From assembly GCA_028689115.1 (NCBI GenBank), contig JAQTWV010000001.1:907204-971203 (forward strand): a stretch of 64,000 bases of DNA, in the 5' to 3' direction. A program made the position numbers and the translations under genes. The notes beneath the pieces are model-generated. The model made no database searches and was not told where the DNA came from. It worked only from the letters and a program-made list of their open reading frames with translations. Origin of the DNA: Candidatus Altimarinota bacterium. GTDB lineage: Bacteria; Patescibacteriota; Gracilibacteria; BD1-5; UBA6164. Of the stretch, positions 48,823 to 61,326 are shown one piece after another. Each line of letters begins with the position of its first letter. The stretch's first letter is position 1.

Positions 48823-49978
48823 TTTTTTCAAATATATTATATTCATTTTCTAAAATATATTTTTCACTTTTTCATTTAAAATACCAATCCCAATTCATAT
48901 ACTCATCTATTGAATATGAAGTTTTTCTTGTATCATTATGTGGATTTTCACGAAACTCAACATGTACATGATAATCTGTATAGTTTTTATCTGGAACTCC
49001 AGTTATTCAAACAGCTCAAAGTGCTTGTCATTTAAATACTACATCTCAAACTTTTATATTTGAATAAACTTCGCTCAAATGAGAGTAAAAAACAACATCT
49101 CATCTCATAGTTTTAATCCAAACTTGATTTCATCTAAGTATATCTAGATTTTTTACCTTGTCATCTTTTGTTAATTCTCAAGTAGTTTTTAATTTATCTA
49201 AATCAGCAAAAGAAAAATTATCTATAACTCTAACTACAATTCCGTAATCAATTGAAACTACAGTTTCTCCATAATCTGCATCAAAATCCCATCATTCATG
49301 GATACCACTTGTATATTCAGATCTATATGGTCTAGGTACATTTGGCATCTTACTTGAAAGAGTTGGAAGATTAGATCATTTTATAGGAACAGCATATTTT
49401 AAATTTCTTTTACTTAATATATCTGAAATAAAAGTTTTCATATACATTAATTCTTGTAAGTTTCTATTTTTATCTAAAAAATCATATTTATCCTTGTGTA
49501 TAGTTTTATTATATGAAGAATAAGATGATAATTTAGTAATTCAAACCTCTATACTTTTTAAATATTTTTCCAATTTTTCACTTGAAAAGTCTAAATAAGT
49601 ATTGTATAAATTTCATGGTGTTGTTAAATTAAAACTAGCATTTAACAACAAATCTCATTTAGAAAAAACTGCATTTATAGTTTTTTTATCACATTTTTCA
49701 TCAGCCAAAAACAACTCAAATACGTAAAAATTAGCATTATGTTCAACCATCTTTCATGTAACAGAACAATCTCAGCTTATTTTTAAGTTTGATAAATTTT
49801 CTCTTGATTCTATTATAACCATATTTTTGCTCAAATTTAAACTATCAAAAAATATATTATTTGATAGTTTAAATTTGATTTCTCATATATTTCCAGCAAA
49901 AACTAGAGTATATCAGAAACAAACGCTTAAAAATGATATAATTAGTATCCAAATTCAAACAAGATTTTTATTGATCAT
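48812..49978 (-). CDS. M23-family metallopeptidase (LytM-like), secreted
   Basis: A 388-residue protein. The N-terminal segment WILIISFLSVCFGYTLVF is a signal peptide or anchor. About 200 residues of unassigned sequence follow, with a Lys/Ser-rich helical stretch. The C-terminal peptidase domain has SGIHEGWDFDADYGE near 250 (H-x3-D zinc ligands), the glycine-rich strands GNQVWIKTMRGDVVFYSHLS, KVGDVVFKGQALGAVGITG, and the final HVHVEF. These match M23/LytM cell-wall peptidases, which cleave peptidoglycan cross-bridges. Its 3' end overlaps the smpB start by 11 nt. Confidence 0.88.
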
Positions 49979-50024
49979 ATATTTATTTTTTTTATAAATG
50001 TGCAATAATTATATAAATTTTTAA

Positions 50025-51521
50025 TTATTTTCAAGTTTTTATAGCACATAATGAGTCATTTAAAACAGGTCTAAAAATTTTTACATTTTTAAATCCTTTT
50101 TCTTGCAATGCTACTGCTTGATTTCTAGAAATAACTCATTTATTACAATACAATAAATAAGTTTTTGTTTGATCTAATTTTTCAAAATCAAAAACTAAAT
50201 CAAAAAATGGTATTTTAAGTATTTTTACTCATTCTAAAACAAGTGGACTTTCTTTTTCTTTTAGTTCTTCTCTCACATCTATAACTACTTCATCTTCTCC
50301 AGGAATATTTGCAGTTTCTATTTCAGTTTCTCAAACTTTTTCAGTTTCAAGTACTTCGTTTATAAATTGTACTTTTTTATTTTCAATAGCTTTTTCTAAA
50401 AGTGAAAAATCAAAATTTATTTCTTCTTCAAGTATTTGTTCAAGTCTAGCTCAAGTTGCTGGCTTATCAGAAATAACAGCACAATATTCAGGCATATTAC
50501 AAGCAAAATCGTAAGTTCAAATCTTCATACTTAGATCTATAATTTCTTGTTTATTAAATGAAATCAAAGGTCTTAAAACCAAAGTATCACTCGCTTTATC
50601 TATAACAAACATATTTTTAAGCGTTTGACTTGAAACTTGTCATAAACTATCTCATTTTATAATTGCATAATATTCATTTTCTTTTGCTAGTCTGTCAGCA
50701 ACCATTAAGAAAAGTCTTTTTAATATTATTCATCTAAATCTATGATTTATATCTTTTACTAAATGAGCAACTATTTCTTCAAAATTTACAGTTATAAATC
50801 TAGCTCTATAACCAGATGAAAAATTATTCCGAATATAATTTGAAACTTGTTTTACTCATAATTCATGAGCGACTCATCATAAATTAAAAAATAAATAGTC
50901 TACCTTACATCATCTTTTTATCATAGAATAAGTTGAAACTCCAGAATCAAAACCACCAGAAATAAGACTTAAAACCTTATCTTGAGTTCAAACTGGATAA
51001 CCTCAAATTCAAAGATACTTATTTTTAACTAGATAAACTTTATCATCTTTTATTTCTATATTTATAACTATATCTGAATTTTTAAGCTTAACGCTAGCAT
51101 TTTTTGCTCTTTTTAAAAGTCATCATCAAACGTATTTTTCAACATCAAGTGATTTAAAAGTATGAGTTCCTGATCTTTTTACTCTTACTGCAAAACTTTT
51201 ATTTTCAATTTGTTCTTGATACAACTCACTTGCTTTTTCAAATATGGTATGCACGTCTACTAAATCATATTCTACAACCTCTAAAAAACTCTCTATTCAA
51301 GCTATTCTTGAAAGAGTTTTAACTAGATTTTTAGATTCAAATTCACTTAATTCTATTGGAACAATTACTTCTTGTTTATCCCGAAAAAATTTAGTTTTTA
51401 TTTCTGGATTTATTTTTTTTAAAGCTAAACTACAATTTGTTTGTAAAAAACTCAGGTATTTTTTTCTAACTGGTTTTGATTTTACAAGTATTTCTGAAAA
51501 AGGTTTTATTATAAATTTCAT
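50025..51521 (-). CDS. thiI: tRNA uracil 4-sulfurtransferase ThiI with rhodanese domain
   Basis: ThiI forms 4-thiouridine at position 8 of tRNAs and, in some bacteria, also serves thiamine synthesis. It has 498 residues in order: an N-terminal ferredoxin-like/THUMP part (residues about 1-165), the PP-loop ATPase [20 protein letters not shown] near 185, LFFNLGGVAHELGVKQ, and CNMPEYCAV. After a Glu-rich linker, a C-terminal rhodanese domain (about 410-498) contains [20 protein letters not shown] with the active-site Cys. Both catalytic Cys regions are present, so it should be active. It starts 2 nt after the O-methyltransferase gene. Confidence 0.92.
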
Positions 51522-51523
51522 TT

Positions 51524-52078
51524 TTATTTCTTAATTATCATTAAAATGCCATCATCTGGATCAATTGGCAAGATATTATATTGAACTTGATTTTTTTCTA
51601 GATAAGTCCGAAGTGTAGACATCTTGTCTTTAAATTTCAAAACATCATCTATTATTATTATTGCTCAAGATTTAGCCTTTGGTAAACATAATTCTAAAAA
51701 TTCTCAACTTCTTTTTTTCATTCAATCTATAAAAATAAAATCAAAAAAGTCATCTTGCAATTTTGGAATTTCATCAAGAGCATTTCATAAAATAGCAGTG
51801 ATTAAATTGTCAACTTTGGCAATTTTAAAATTTTCTAGAGCTTCATTATGGGATTTAGGAGAAAAATCAATTGTAGTCAAATGTCAGTCATTTTTTTCTA
51901 ATTCAATTGCAAAATTTATACCACTAAATCAGTTTGCAGTACCAATTTCAAGCATATTTTTTGTTTTTGAAATATTAATCAAATCAACAAGAAATTTAGC
52001 ATTTACATCAGTTATATTTGGAACTGTGTTTTCTAATCAATATTTTCTTAAATCTAGTAAAAATTGTTTTCTATTCAT
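51524..52078 (-). CDS. Class I SAM-dependent O-methyltransferase (COMT-like)
   Basis: A 184-residue protein with the O-methyltransferase family 3 outline. The SAM site MLEIGTANGFSGINFAIEL near 50-65 (Gly as TGA) is followed by TIDFSPKSHNEAL, then the acidic metal-site region FDFIFIDGMKKRSGEFLE and the end AGAIIIIDDVL-type strand (here SGAIIIIDDVLKFKDKM). The family methylates small catechol-like or nucleoside substrates; the true substrate here is unknown. The 2-nt gap to thiI suggests cotranscription. Confidence 0.85.
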
Positions 52079-52152
52079 ATATTGAGATTATTATAATTTT
52101 ATGCATAATTTATTCATAAATTCTTTTTTTGCAATCTTTTGCCAAAAAAAAT

Positions 52153-52179
52153 TTGTAATTATAATTTTTTTGTTATAAT
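52153..52179 (+). promoter_or_regulatory. Candidate promoter for the VirB2-like pair
   Basis: TTGTAA at 52153-52158 and a perfect TATAAT at 52174-52179, 15-nt spacer. A second TATAAT at 52207-52212 lies 10 nt before the ATG and could instead start a nearly leaderless transcript. Confidence 0.5.
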
Positions 52180-52222
52180 TTAGCTTGTTAGTATTATATT
52201 TTAAATTATAATTATTTTACAA

Positions 52223-52588
52223 ATGACAAAATTAATGAAAACTAGTTTTTATTCAGTTGCTGGACTAATGTTAATAGGATTAAATACTGTAAATGCAATT
52301 GATCTTAAAAAAACACAAGGTTCTACAACTTGAGATAATGGAACAAATGGAGCATTTATAGATACATTAAATAATATGCTTTGATATTTAGTTGGTCTAT
52401 TATATTTTGTTGCTGTAGTATTCGCATTATACGGTGGTTTTCAAATATTAACTGCTGGATGAGATGAAGAAAAAGTTAAAAGTGGTAAAACAACTTTAGT
52501 TAATGCAGTTATTGGTCTAGTTGTTATATTTCTTGCAAGTATAATTGTTAACTGGATTATATCATTGGCTTCAACTACAATTAAATAA
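52223..52588 (+). CDS. VirB2/TrbC-like two-helix membrane protein
   Basis: A 121-residue protein. Signal-type N terminus: FYSVAGLMLIGLNTVNAID. Helix 1 is LVGLLYFVAVVFALYGGFQI, the polar turn is TAGGDEEKVKSGKTTLVN, and helix 2 is AVIGLVVIFLASIIVNWIIS. The GGDEEKxKxGK turn is the family feature shared with the four-gene run at 27-28.7 kb, with the same helix order. It is followed 6 nt later by a paralogue. The two form a short unit with a terminator. In type IV secretion systems such subunits make a pilus; here that is inference only. Confidence 0.64.
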
Positions 52589-52594
52589 AACAAA

Positions 52595-52975
52595 ATGGGA
52601 AAAAAATATACAATATATTTGCTATTAATAATGTTTTCTATGTTCATATTTAACAATGTGGGTGCATCAGATGCTTCTACATTGTTTTGAGTAACAAAAA
52701 TAGATCCTTCTCTAAATGGTTGATGATCTAATCTTGTTGCTACAGTTAATAATATAGCATGATATATGATTTGATTATTCTATTTTATAGCTGTATTATT
52801 ATGAATATATTGAGGATTCTTAATACTTGTATCATGATGAGATGAAGAAAAATTTAAAAAATGAAAAAATATTATTATCTATGTAGTATTTTGATTAATT
52901 GTAATTTTTCTAGCTAGTCAAATAATTAATTGGGTAATAAAAGTTATGACAGATACGACTATTGTCTGACCTTAA
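52595..52975 (+). CDS. VirB2/TrbC-like two-helix membrane protein
   Basis: A 126-residue paralogue of the gene before it. Signal part: LLLIMFSMFIFNNVGASD. Helix 1 is MIGLFYFIAVLLGIYGGFLI, the turn is LVSGGDEEKFKKGKNIII, and helix 2 is YVVFGLIVIFLASQIINWVI. Helix 2 is nearly the same as in its neighbour (LIVIFLASxIxNWVI), so this looks like a recent tandem duplication. Several glycines are TGA, including the last residue but one, and it ends on TAA within the terminator region. Confidence 0.64.
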
Positions 52976-53008
52976 AAATAATCACTTTAAAAAGTGATTA
53001 TTTTTTTT
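52976..53008 (+). terminator. Intrinsic terminator
   Basis: AAATAATCACTTT / AAAGTGATTATTT hairpin followed by a T run, directly after the VirB2-like pair. Confidence 0.85.
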
Positions 53009-53042
53009 CTTAAAAAAAACTAGAAAAATGAGTTTTTTCCTA

Positions 53043-53048
53043 TATAAT
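53043..53048 (+). promoter_or_regulatory. -10 box (TATAAT) upstream of leuS
   Basis: Perfect TATAAT ending 31 nt before the leuS ATG, giving a leader of about 24 nt. The -35 region is poor. The leader AGAGAAAAA has only a weak Shine-Dalgarno-like purine run. Confidence 0.45.
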
Positions 53049-53079
53049 AGCTTAAATTTATTATTTTTATAGAGAAAAA

Positions 53080-55893
<2,814 letters not shown>

Positions 55894-55925
55894 AAAATAT
55901 ATATCAAAAATTTTAGATAAAATAT

Positions 55926-55953
55926 TTGACTATATGAAGTAAATTGATATAAT
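55926..55953 (+). promoter_or_regulatory. Strong sigma70-type promoter, no ORF behind it
   Basis: TTGACT (55926-55931) and TATAAT (55948-55953), 16-nt spacer: the best promoter match seen in the window. A start near 55960 would lie 33 nt past leuS's sense-strand end and lead into no gene, only a hairpin terminator about 75 nt on. Confidence 0.7.
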
Positions 55954-55959
55954 AAGAGT

Positions 55960-56037
55960 ACATTTAAATTTGTTTAAGGATATTCTCTAAAAACAACAAT
56001 AAAAAAAGAAAAGATTGATTACCTTTTCTTTTTTTAT
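55960..56037 (+). ncRNA. Candidate small RNA (promoter to terminator)
   Basis: About 78 nt between a strong promoter and a hairpin terminator, with no credible reading frame. It contains TTAAGGATATTCTC, which recurs as TTAAGGATATCCTC at 56193, about 220 nt downstream. No known RNA family is recognised. Alternatively the transcript reads through into the structured region beyond. Confidence 0.45.
55999..56037 (+). terminator. Intrinsic terminator
   Basis: AAAAAAAGAAAAG-ATTGATTAC-CTTTTCTTTTTTT hairpin: a long A/T stem with a U tract. It ends the candidate small RNA, and leuS if that transcript reaches here. Confidence 0.8.
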
Positions 56038-56071
56038 TTTTCAAATGCTCGGTTCATCTGAAATTTTTCAT

Positions 56072-56182
56072 CTATTTATCTAGAAAAAAATCAATAACTT
56101 TTTCAAGCAAATATAATAATTTGAATTTATTATCATTGATTTTTTTCAATATCGTTTCTTTTTTATGATACTGTTTTACCAT
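56072..56182 (-). CDS. Possible 36-residue peptide
   Basis: ATG to TAG frame giving a basic, amphipathic peptide: MVKQYHKKETILKKI and then LLYLLEKVIDFFLDK. It has no TGA codon, no recognised family and no visible ribosome-binding site. A frame of this length is expected by chance in this base composition, so it is weak; recorded because it shares the gene-poor stretch with an RNA candidate. Confidence 0.2.
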   Translation of the reverse strand: MVKQYHKKETILKKINDNKFKLLYLLEKVIDFFLDK

Positions 56183-56190
56183 TTAATTTT

Positions 56191-56325
56191 GTATTAAGGA
56201 TATCCTCAAACATACTAGGATCAATAATACTACAAAGACCGAGAAAGCTAAGAAGGTGATTAATCTTCATTATTGAAACCCCTCAGAATGAGGGACGATA
56301 AGCAAGTTTTTTAAGTAGGACTTGC
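56191..56325 (+). ncRNA. Candidate structured RNA, unidentified
   Basis: About 135 nt, more G+C-rich than its surroundings, with four nested or adjacent hairpins: GTATTA...TAATAC enclosing ATCCT/AGGAT (56191-56230), GAAG...CTTC around 56251-56268, CCCTC-AGAAT-GAGGG (56280-56294) and GCAAGT...ACTTGC (56302-56325). No RNase P, tmRNA, SRP RNA, 6S or riboswitch consensus was recognised. The strand is uncertain; + is given because a promoter and the related motif lie upstream. Confidence 0.4.
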
Positions 56326-56428
56326 AACCTAATATACAATATATACTTTTTATATAAAAATAAAAATTATTTTTATATTTTTTGCTAAAATTTTACTTTA
56401 ATATATTTATATAATAGTGATTAGAAGC

Positions 56429-56460
56429 TAAAAAACTCCTTTTAAAAAGAAGTTTTTTAT
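56429..56460. terminator. Intrinsic terminator after rnhA
   Basis: AAAAAACT / AGTTTTTT stem with a loop of CCTTTTAAAAAGA type, overlapping the last rnhA codons. Usable on either strand. Confidence 0.7.
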
Positions 56461-57206
56461 ATTTTTAGCGAACTTATTTCTCTTTTTGCTTCATCTACCA
56501 TATAGTTTGTTTTACAACTTGGGCATGAAAGATAATATTCATAATAATAATTTTGAGTCTTTGTTTTACTTGTATGTTTTGGTATTTTTTTCTCAACTTT
56601 AGCTCCACATTTACGACAAATATCTCAAGCTTTTTTTACTTTTATACTCTTATCAATGTCTTTTTTTTCTAAAGAGTTATTTTTTTCTAAGAAATTATTT
56701 GTAAGTTTTGTTAATTCCTCACTACTCGGAATGTAGTTAATATCGTCAATTAAATTGTCCATATTCATAGCAAGAGTAGCTAATTCATCACATCTTTCAT
56801 TTTCTAAGTGTCAATTATGTCATTTTACCCAGTAAAATTTTACTTCATGAAATGAAACTAAATCAAGAAGTTTTTCCCATAAATCAAAATTGACTGCTTT
56901 GTCTGTTTTCGTTCTATACCAATTATTTTCTTTCCATTTTTTTGCCCATCACTTTTCTATACCATTTATAGTATATTGAGAATCTGTATAAAGATTTACT
57001 CTTGATTTTTTATTTAATTTTTCAAGTCAAGTTATAGCTCAAGTAAGCTCCATTCTATTGTTTGTTGTAAGTTTATAACCTGCGCTAAATTCTTTTTTAA
57101 TTCATTTATAACTTAGTATAACTCAATAAGCTCATTTTCAAGGGTTTGGATTTGCTCACCCGTCTGAAAATATATCTACTTCTGGCAATATTTCTCTATT
57201 ATTCAT
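56457..57206 (-). CDS. rnhA: Ribonuclease HI with C-terminal zinc-ribbon-like extension
   Basis: Cleaves RNA in RNA-DNA hybrids. It has 249 residues; the usual enzyme has about 150. The catalytic core shows the four acidic residues: IFSDGGANPNPGKGAYG (first Asp), NRMELTGAITGLEKL (Glu), LYTDSQYTINGIEKG (Asp) and VKGHNGHLENERCDELA (HN and the last Asp). After a Lys/Asp-rich linker, the C-terminal 60 residues contain CRKCG (about 199) and CPSCKTNY (about 232), a likely four-Cys zinc ribbon. Such tails may hold nucleic acid. The gene is monocistronic between terminators. Confidence 0.92.
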
Positions 57207-57265
57207 TTTTATAAATATTTTAATTAATTTATAAAAATATAGTTAAAATATAAATTAAAACAAAT

Positions 57266-57290
57266 AAAAAAGACATATATGTCTTTTTTA
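57266..57290. terminator. Intrinsic terminator after sod
   Basis: Near-perfect AAAAAAGACATA / TATGTCTTTTTT palindrome overlapping the sod stop codon, with T runs on both strands. Confidence 0.75.
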
Positions 57291-57863
57291 TTTCAAATTA
57301 GCATTTACAAAATCCCAATTAACTAGATTCCAAAAGTTTTCTACATATTTAGGTCTAGCATTTCTTGTGTCTATATAATAAGCATGTTCCCAAATATCTA
57401 TAACTAAAAGTGCTTTTTTATCTGTTGTTAGAGTTGTTGCAGCATTACTTGTATTGTATATTTCTAATATATTTTCAGGAGTTAAAACAAGCCATGTCCA
57501 TCCAGAACCAAAATTTCAAATAGCACTAGCACTAAATTTTTCTCTAAATACTTCAAAACTTCAAAAATCTCTATTAATTAAACTAGCTATTTCTCAAGTA
57601 GCATCTCATCCTGCATTTGGAGCTAAACAATTCCAATAAAAAGTATGATTCCATACTTGTGCTGAGTTATTAAAAATCCCTGCTGAACTAGTCTTAATAA
57701 CTTCCTCTAAACTCATATTTTCAAAAGGAGTTCCAGCAGTTAAATTATTTAGATTTGTAACATAAGCTTGGTGGTGTTTTCCATAATGATATTCTAATGT
57801 TTCAGCTGAAATATATGGTTCTAAAGCATTTTTTTCATAAGGTAATTTTGGTAATTCAAACAT
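57288..57863 (-). CDS. Superoxide dismutase, Fe/Mn type
   Basis: Converts superoxide to oxygen and hydrogen peroxide. It has 191 residues. Metal ligands in their usual settings: [15 protein letters not shown] (first His), [10 protein letters not shown] (second His) and [20 protein letters not shown] (Asp and third His). [14 protein letters not shown] is the family's 'fgSGW.wLv' stretch. Whether it binds Fe or Mn cannot be told from these motifs. There is no signal peptide, so it is cytosolic. It has its own terminator; the upstream space holds a palindromic repeat element. Confidence 0.95.
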
Positions 57864-57977
57864 ATCTTTATAGTTAATAATAAAATATTACTAAAATAGT
57901 AATCATTCTCATTTTAAAATCAAGAAAAAAGATAAAATTATCAGAGTTGGTTTCAAAAAATAGTAATATATTTTTTT

Positions 57978-58058
57978 GTCATTCTGAATTTATTTCAGAA
58001 TCATTATTATAAGCCAAATACTATATATTAAAAAATCCTGAAACAAGTTCAGGATGAC
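57978..58058. repeat. Palindromic repeat element, intergenic copy
   Basis: An 81-nt inverted repeat: left arm GTCATTCTGAATTTATTTC, right arm GAAACAAGTTCAGGATGAC, with about 30 nt of AT-rich sequence between. The right arm is nearly identical to that of the leuS copy. It lies between the sod promoter region and the 3' end of the FemAB-like gene. Confidence 0.82.
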
Positions 58059-58084
58059 ATTTTTAGATAATCTCTTATCAAATT

Positions 58085-58984
58085 TTATCTTTTAAATTTT
58101 CTAAGTATTTGCAAAAAATTGTACTTAATTTTATTATTTACATATATATAACTTGTACTTACTTCTATTATATCTGAAGTAAATTTTGACTTGAAGTCAG
58201 TTACTCATTTTAATGGTGATTTTTCATCTCACGGACTTGCAACTCATAAGAAATCATAGGTTTCACAAGATAATTCTTTTGCCTTACAAATAGCTGTCCA
58301 TTGAAGTAAATATGGGCTCATTAAGTTTCTATATTTAGAATCACTTGTTGATGCTCAATAATAATAAATAGCTTCTTTTGCTTCATATGTAAATATTCCA
58401 GCAGATATTATTTTTTCCTCAAAATAAGCTAAAAATAATTTAGAACTTTCTATGTTATTTAAAAAATCTATATAATAATTTAAACTATTTCAGCTAAAAC
58501 TATCCCTAGAAGTAGTTTCAAGCATTAAATCATAAAATGCTTTTATATTTTCTATATTTTTTTCAGCTTCTATAACTTTTATTCCCTTTTTTTCTGCTAA
58601 TTTTATATTGTATCTACCTTTTGGCTTCATAAGTGATAAAATCTCATCCAAACTCTTAGATAAATCAATTATTGCTGTAAATGGAGTTATAAATTTCTTA
58701 TAATATCATTTTTTTATATCTATGCTTTCAAGCAAAAAATCAGCATTATAACCTAGTGTTTCAACTTGTAAAAATACTACTTTTTCATCTTTTGCTAGTT
58801 TTTTTAATTTAACTAAAATTTCATTATTAAATGTTTTTTTATTAACTCACAAAACAAATAATCCAAATTGTCATAATCAAATACTTCTTTTTTCAACAAA
58901 AACTCAATCAAACTCAAAATATTTTTGAGTTTGATTTGATTTATTAAGCATTTCTTGCCAAGATTTAGTTTGCCAAATAGACAT
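58085..58984 (-). CDS. FemAB-like peptidyltransferase (peptidoglycan cross-bridge)
   Basis: A 299-residue GNAT-fold protein of the FemX/FemAB family, which adds amino acids from aminoacyl-tRNA to lipid II or to peptidoglycan cross-bridges. N terminus: SIWQTKSWQEMLNKSNQTQK. The diagnostic C-terminal part has SAGIFTYEAKEAIYYYGAST, followed by SDSKYRNLMSPYLLQW and CETYDFLGVASPGDEKSPLKGVTDFK cut short here (family 'yYg.s....r.l.p..llqw.ai..a...g...yDf.G'). Its ATG shares one base with the stop of the gene before it (TAATG), so translation is coupled to it. The donor amino acid is not predictable. Confidence 0.84.
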
Positions 58985-60168
58985 TATTTATTATAGATTA
59001 ATTCAATATAAGATTTTTTAATTCATGTTCTAGCATCTATTTCTAAATGTTCTAATACATCTGAAATAATAGCTTTTCAACTTTTTTCATCAAACTTAAA
59101 AGTTAAATAAGCTTCTCCATTTTCCAACTCATCTAAACATATTAAAACTCCGGAAATAAAGAATGTTCTCCTTAGTTTTGATATCTCAATAACGTCATTT
59201 GGATAAAGTCATTTAAAATCAATTAAAGCATCATAATCTATGAAAAACTTCATAGTATATCTATCTTCATAAACTTTTTTATCACTTGCTGGTCAAAAAT
59301 AAGTAAAAAAATATCTATTAAATCATAATTTAGTTATTTTTAATATTTCTCAAGTCTTTTTAAAATTTGAATTACCAGGATTAAAAAAATAATCTACTTG
59401 TTCAGTTTTTCAAACATAAGTTCAGCCCAATTTATAAATAATTTCATCAAGAACTTCTTTTATACCTTTTTGAGTAACTTTAAATCTTAGTTTAGAATTT
59501 TTTATTCTAGCGTTTTGAGCTTCAAGCGCTGGGATATAGTCATTTATCAAAATAACATCAGCATTTTTCTTTGTAGGTTCTACGTATTTTTTATGCATTG
59601 GAGAAACTACATCTAAAAAATATTTTAGAATATCTTTTGGTTTATCTCCTGTTCTTTCTACATCTCTAAAAAGCCTTCTAAGGATCTGACTATGTGTTCA
59701 TAAATCAACAAAAACTTTGTAATCTCATAGTTTAGAAATCTTGTCTGTAAGTGCAAAAAGTCATTCTACAATTATAATCTTACTAGATTTTATTTTAATA
59801 GCATCCATTTTTGGATCATTTCTAAAATCAAACTCTGGGATCATAACATCATTTCCTTTTTTAAGTTCTTTTAAATGCTTAAAAAACAAATCTAGATTCA
59901 ACACTTCAGGTTGATCAAAGTTATAATCCTTATGTTCAGCCATAAAACTTGGTCCTCTATAATAATTATCCATAGACAATATTTGAGAATCTACAAAAAA
60001 ATCATTTATTTTTTTAGCAACAGCAGAAGTCTTTCAACTTGCAGTTCAACCAGCAACAAGTATAACAAAAACTCATTTATTTTTTTCAAGTTTTTTATTA
60101 ATTTGCTCTTTAACAATTTCCATTCATTCTAAAAGATTGTATTTATCTATATTTTTTTTGAAAATCAT
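58984..60168 (-). CDS. Uridine kinase-like P-loop enzyme fused to a CYTH domain
   Basis: A 394-residue two-domain protein. The N-terminal half is a uridine kinase/phosphoribulokinase-type NTPase: VAGGTASGKTS (P-loop, near 40), DNYYRGPSFMAEHKDYNFDQ, then IIVEGLFAL and RRLFRDVERTG. The C-terminal half (about 240-394) has the beta-strand pattern of CYTH/triphosphate-tunnel proteins (KTEQVDYFFNPG, DRYTMKFFIDYD, ISKLRRTFFISGV). Uridine kinase plus CYTH is the architecture of plant TTM1/TTM2, which act on triphosphates. The exact substrate here is unknown. Its stop overlaps the FemAB-like ATG. Confidence 0.78.
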
Positions 60169-60172
60169 ATTT

Positions 60173-61183
60173 TTATTTTTTTAAATGAATAATAGCGTCA
60201 TTAGTTATTTTTCTACCTCTTGGAGTTCTCTCTATAAAACCAATTTGCAAAAGATAAGGTTCAACTACATCTTCTAGAGTTGATTCTTCTTCTCAAATAG
60301 CGCTTGATAGCGTATTTAATCAAACAGGTCAACATGCAAACTTATCCATAATTGTATTTAAATATTTTCTATCTAAATAATCAAGTCATAATTCGTCAAT
60401 TCATATATCACTAAATATTTCATCAATAATACTTGGTTTTACTAAATCTTTTCAAATAGTGTGATAATCTCTAATTATCTTTAATAATCTATTTGAAATC
60501 CTAGGAGTTCATCTTGATTTTTTAGAGATAGAATTTAGTGCATATTCTGATAATGATAGATTTAATTTAAATGAATTATTATGAACTATTTGTGATAATT
60601 CATTACTTGTATAAAAATCTAATTTTAAAATATTTCAAAACCTATCTCTAAGTGGATTTGATAATGCAGATAATCTAGTAGTTGCTCAAACAAGGCAAAA
60701 TCTCTTTAATGGTAATTTTACACTTTGTGCTCAAGTCCCACTTCAAACCATTATATCAATCTCAAAATCTTCCATTGCAGTATAAAGTATTTCTTCAACT
60801 TGTGGCTTCAATCTATGTATTTCATCTATAAAAAGTATATCTCATTCTTCTAGATTTGATAATATACTTACTAAATCTGATTGTTTATCAATTGCAGGGC
60901 CACTTGTAGACTTAAGAGATGATTGCATTTCAAAAGCTATTATATTTGAAAGAGTTGTTTTTCATAAACCAGGAGGTCAGTAAAAAAGTATATGATCTAG
61001 AGTTTCTCATCTAATCTTTGAAGAGGCAATTGAAACTGATAAATGTTTTTTTATACTATCTTGTCAAACATAATCTTCCAACTTTGAAGGTCTAAGAACG
61101 TTAGAAAAATAGGCTTTATCTTCCATATTTTCAGTTGGTGTAACAACTCTAGAATTTTCTTGTTTCTTACTTGACTCTATCAT
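60173..61183 (-). CDS. ruvB: Holliday junction ATP-dependent helicase RuvB
   Basis: The motor of RuvAB branch migration in recombination and replication repair. It has 336 residues, normal. Motifs: [20 protein letters not shown] near 35, Walker A GPPGLGKTT near 70 (first Gly as TGA), the sensor [18 protein letters not shown], Walker [11 protein letters not shown] near 115, and [20 protein letters not shown] (arginine finger region). The C-terminal winged helix has [17 protein letters not shown] and [17 protein letters not shown]. It ends 4 nt before the uridine-kinase-like gene. Confidence 0.95.
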
Positions 61184-61326
61184 AATTTCTTTAGAAAAAT
61201 ATATTTTGTATATATTTTATAGATATAAAGGATTTTGTAAAGTTTAAAATACAAACAAGCATATATTTGCAAAAAATTTTTTTTTGGTTAAAATGAGAAT
61301 AATTATTATTAAAAAATAAATTTCAT

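Larger units (their letters stand above)
56038..56456. other. Gene-poor stretch downstream of leuS
   Basis: About 420 nt without a convincing gene. It holds a short minus-strand frame (56072-56182) and, at 56191-56325, a block of higher G+C with several hairpins. The rest (56340-56428) is AT-rich and repetitive with nothing recognised. Confidence 0.6.

Noticed and set aside
51244..52085. Plus-strand frames of 96 and 153 residues
   Set aside because: Antisense to thiI and the O-methyltransferase gene, both well supported.
55960..56330. RNase P RNA, tmRNA, SRP RNA or glycine riboswitch in the gap after leuS
   Set aside because: The conserved core sequences of these RNAs are not present on either strand by eye.
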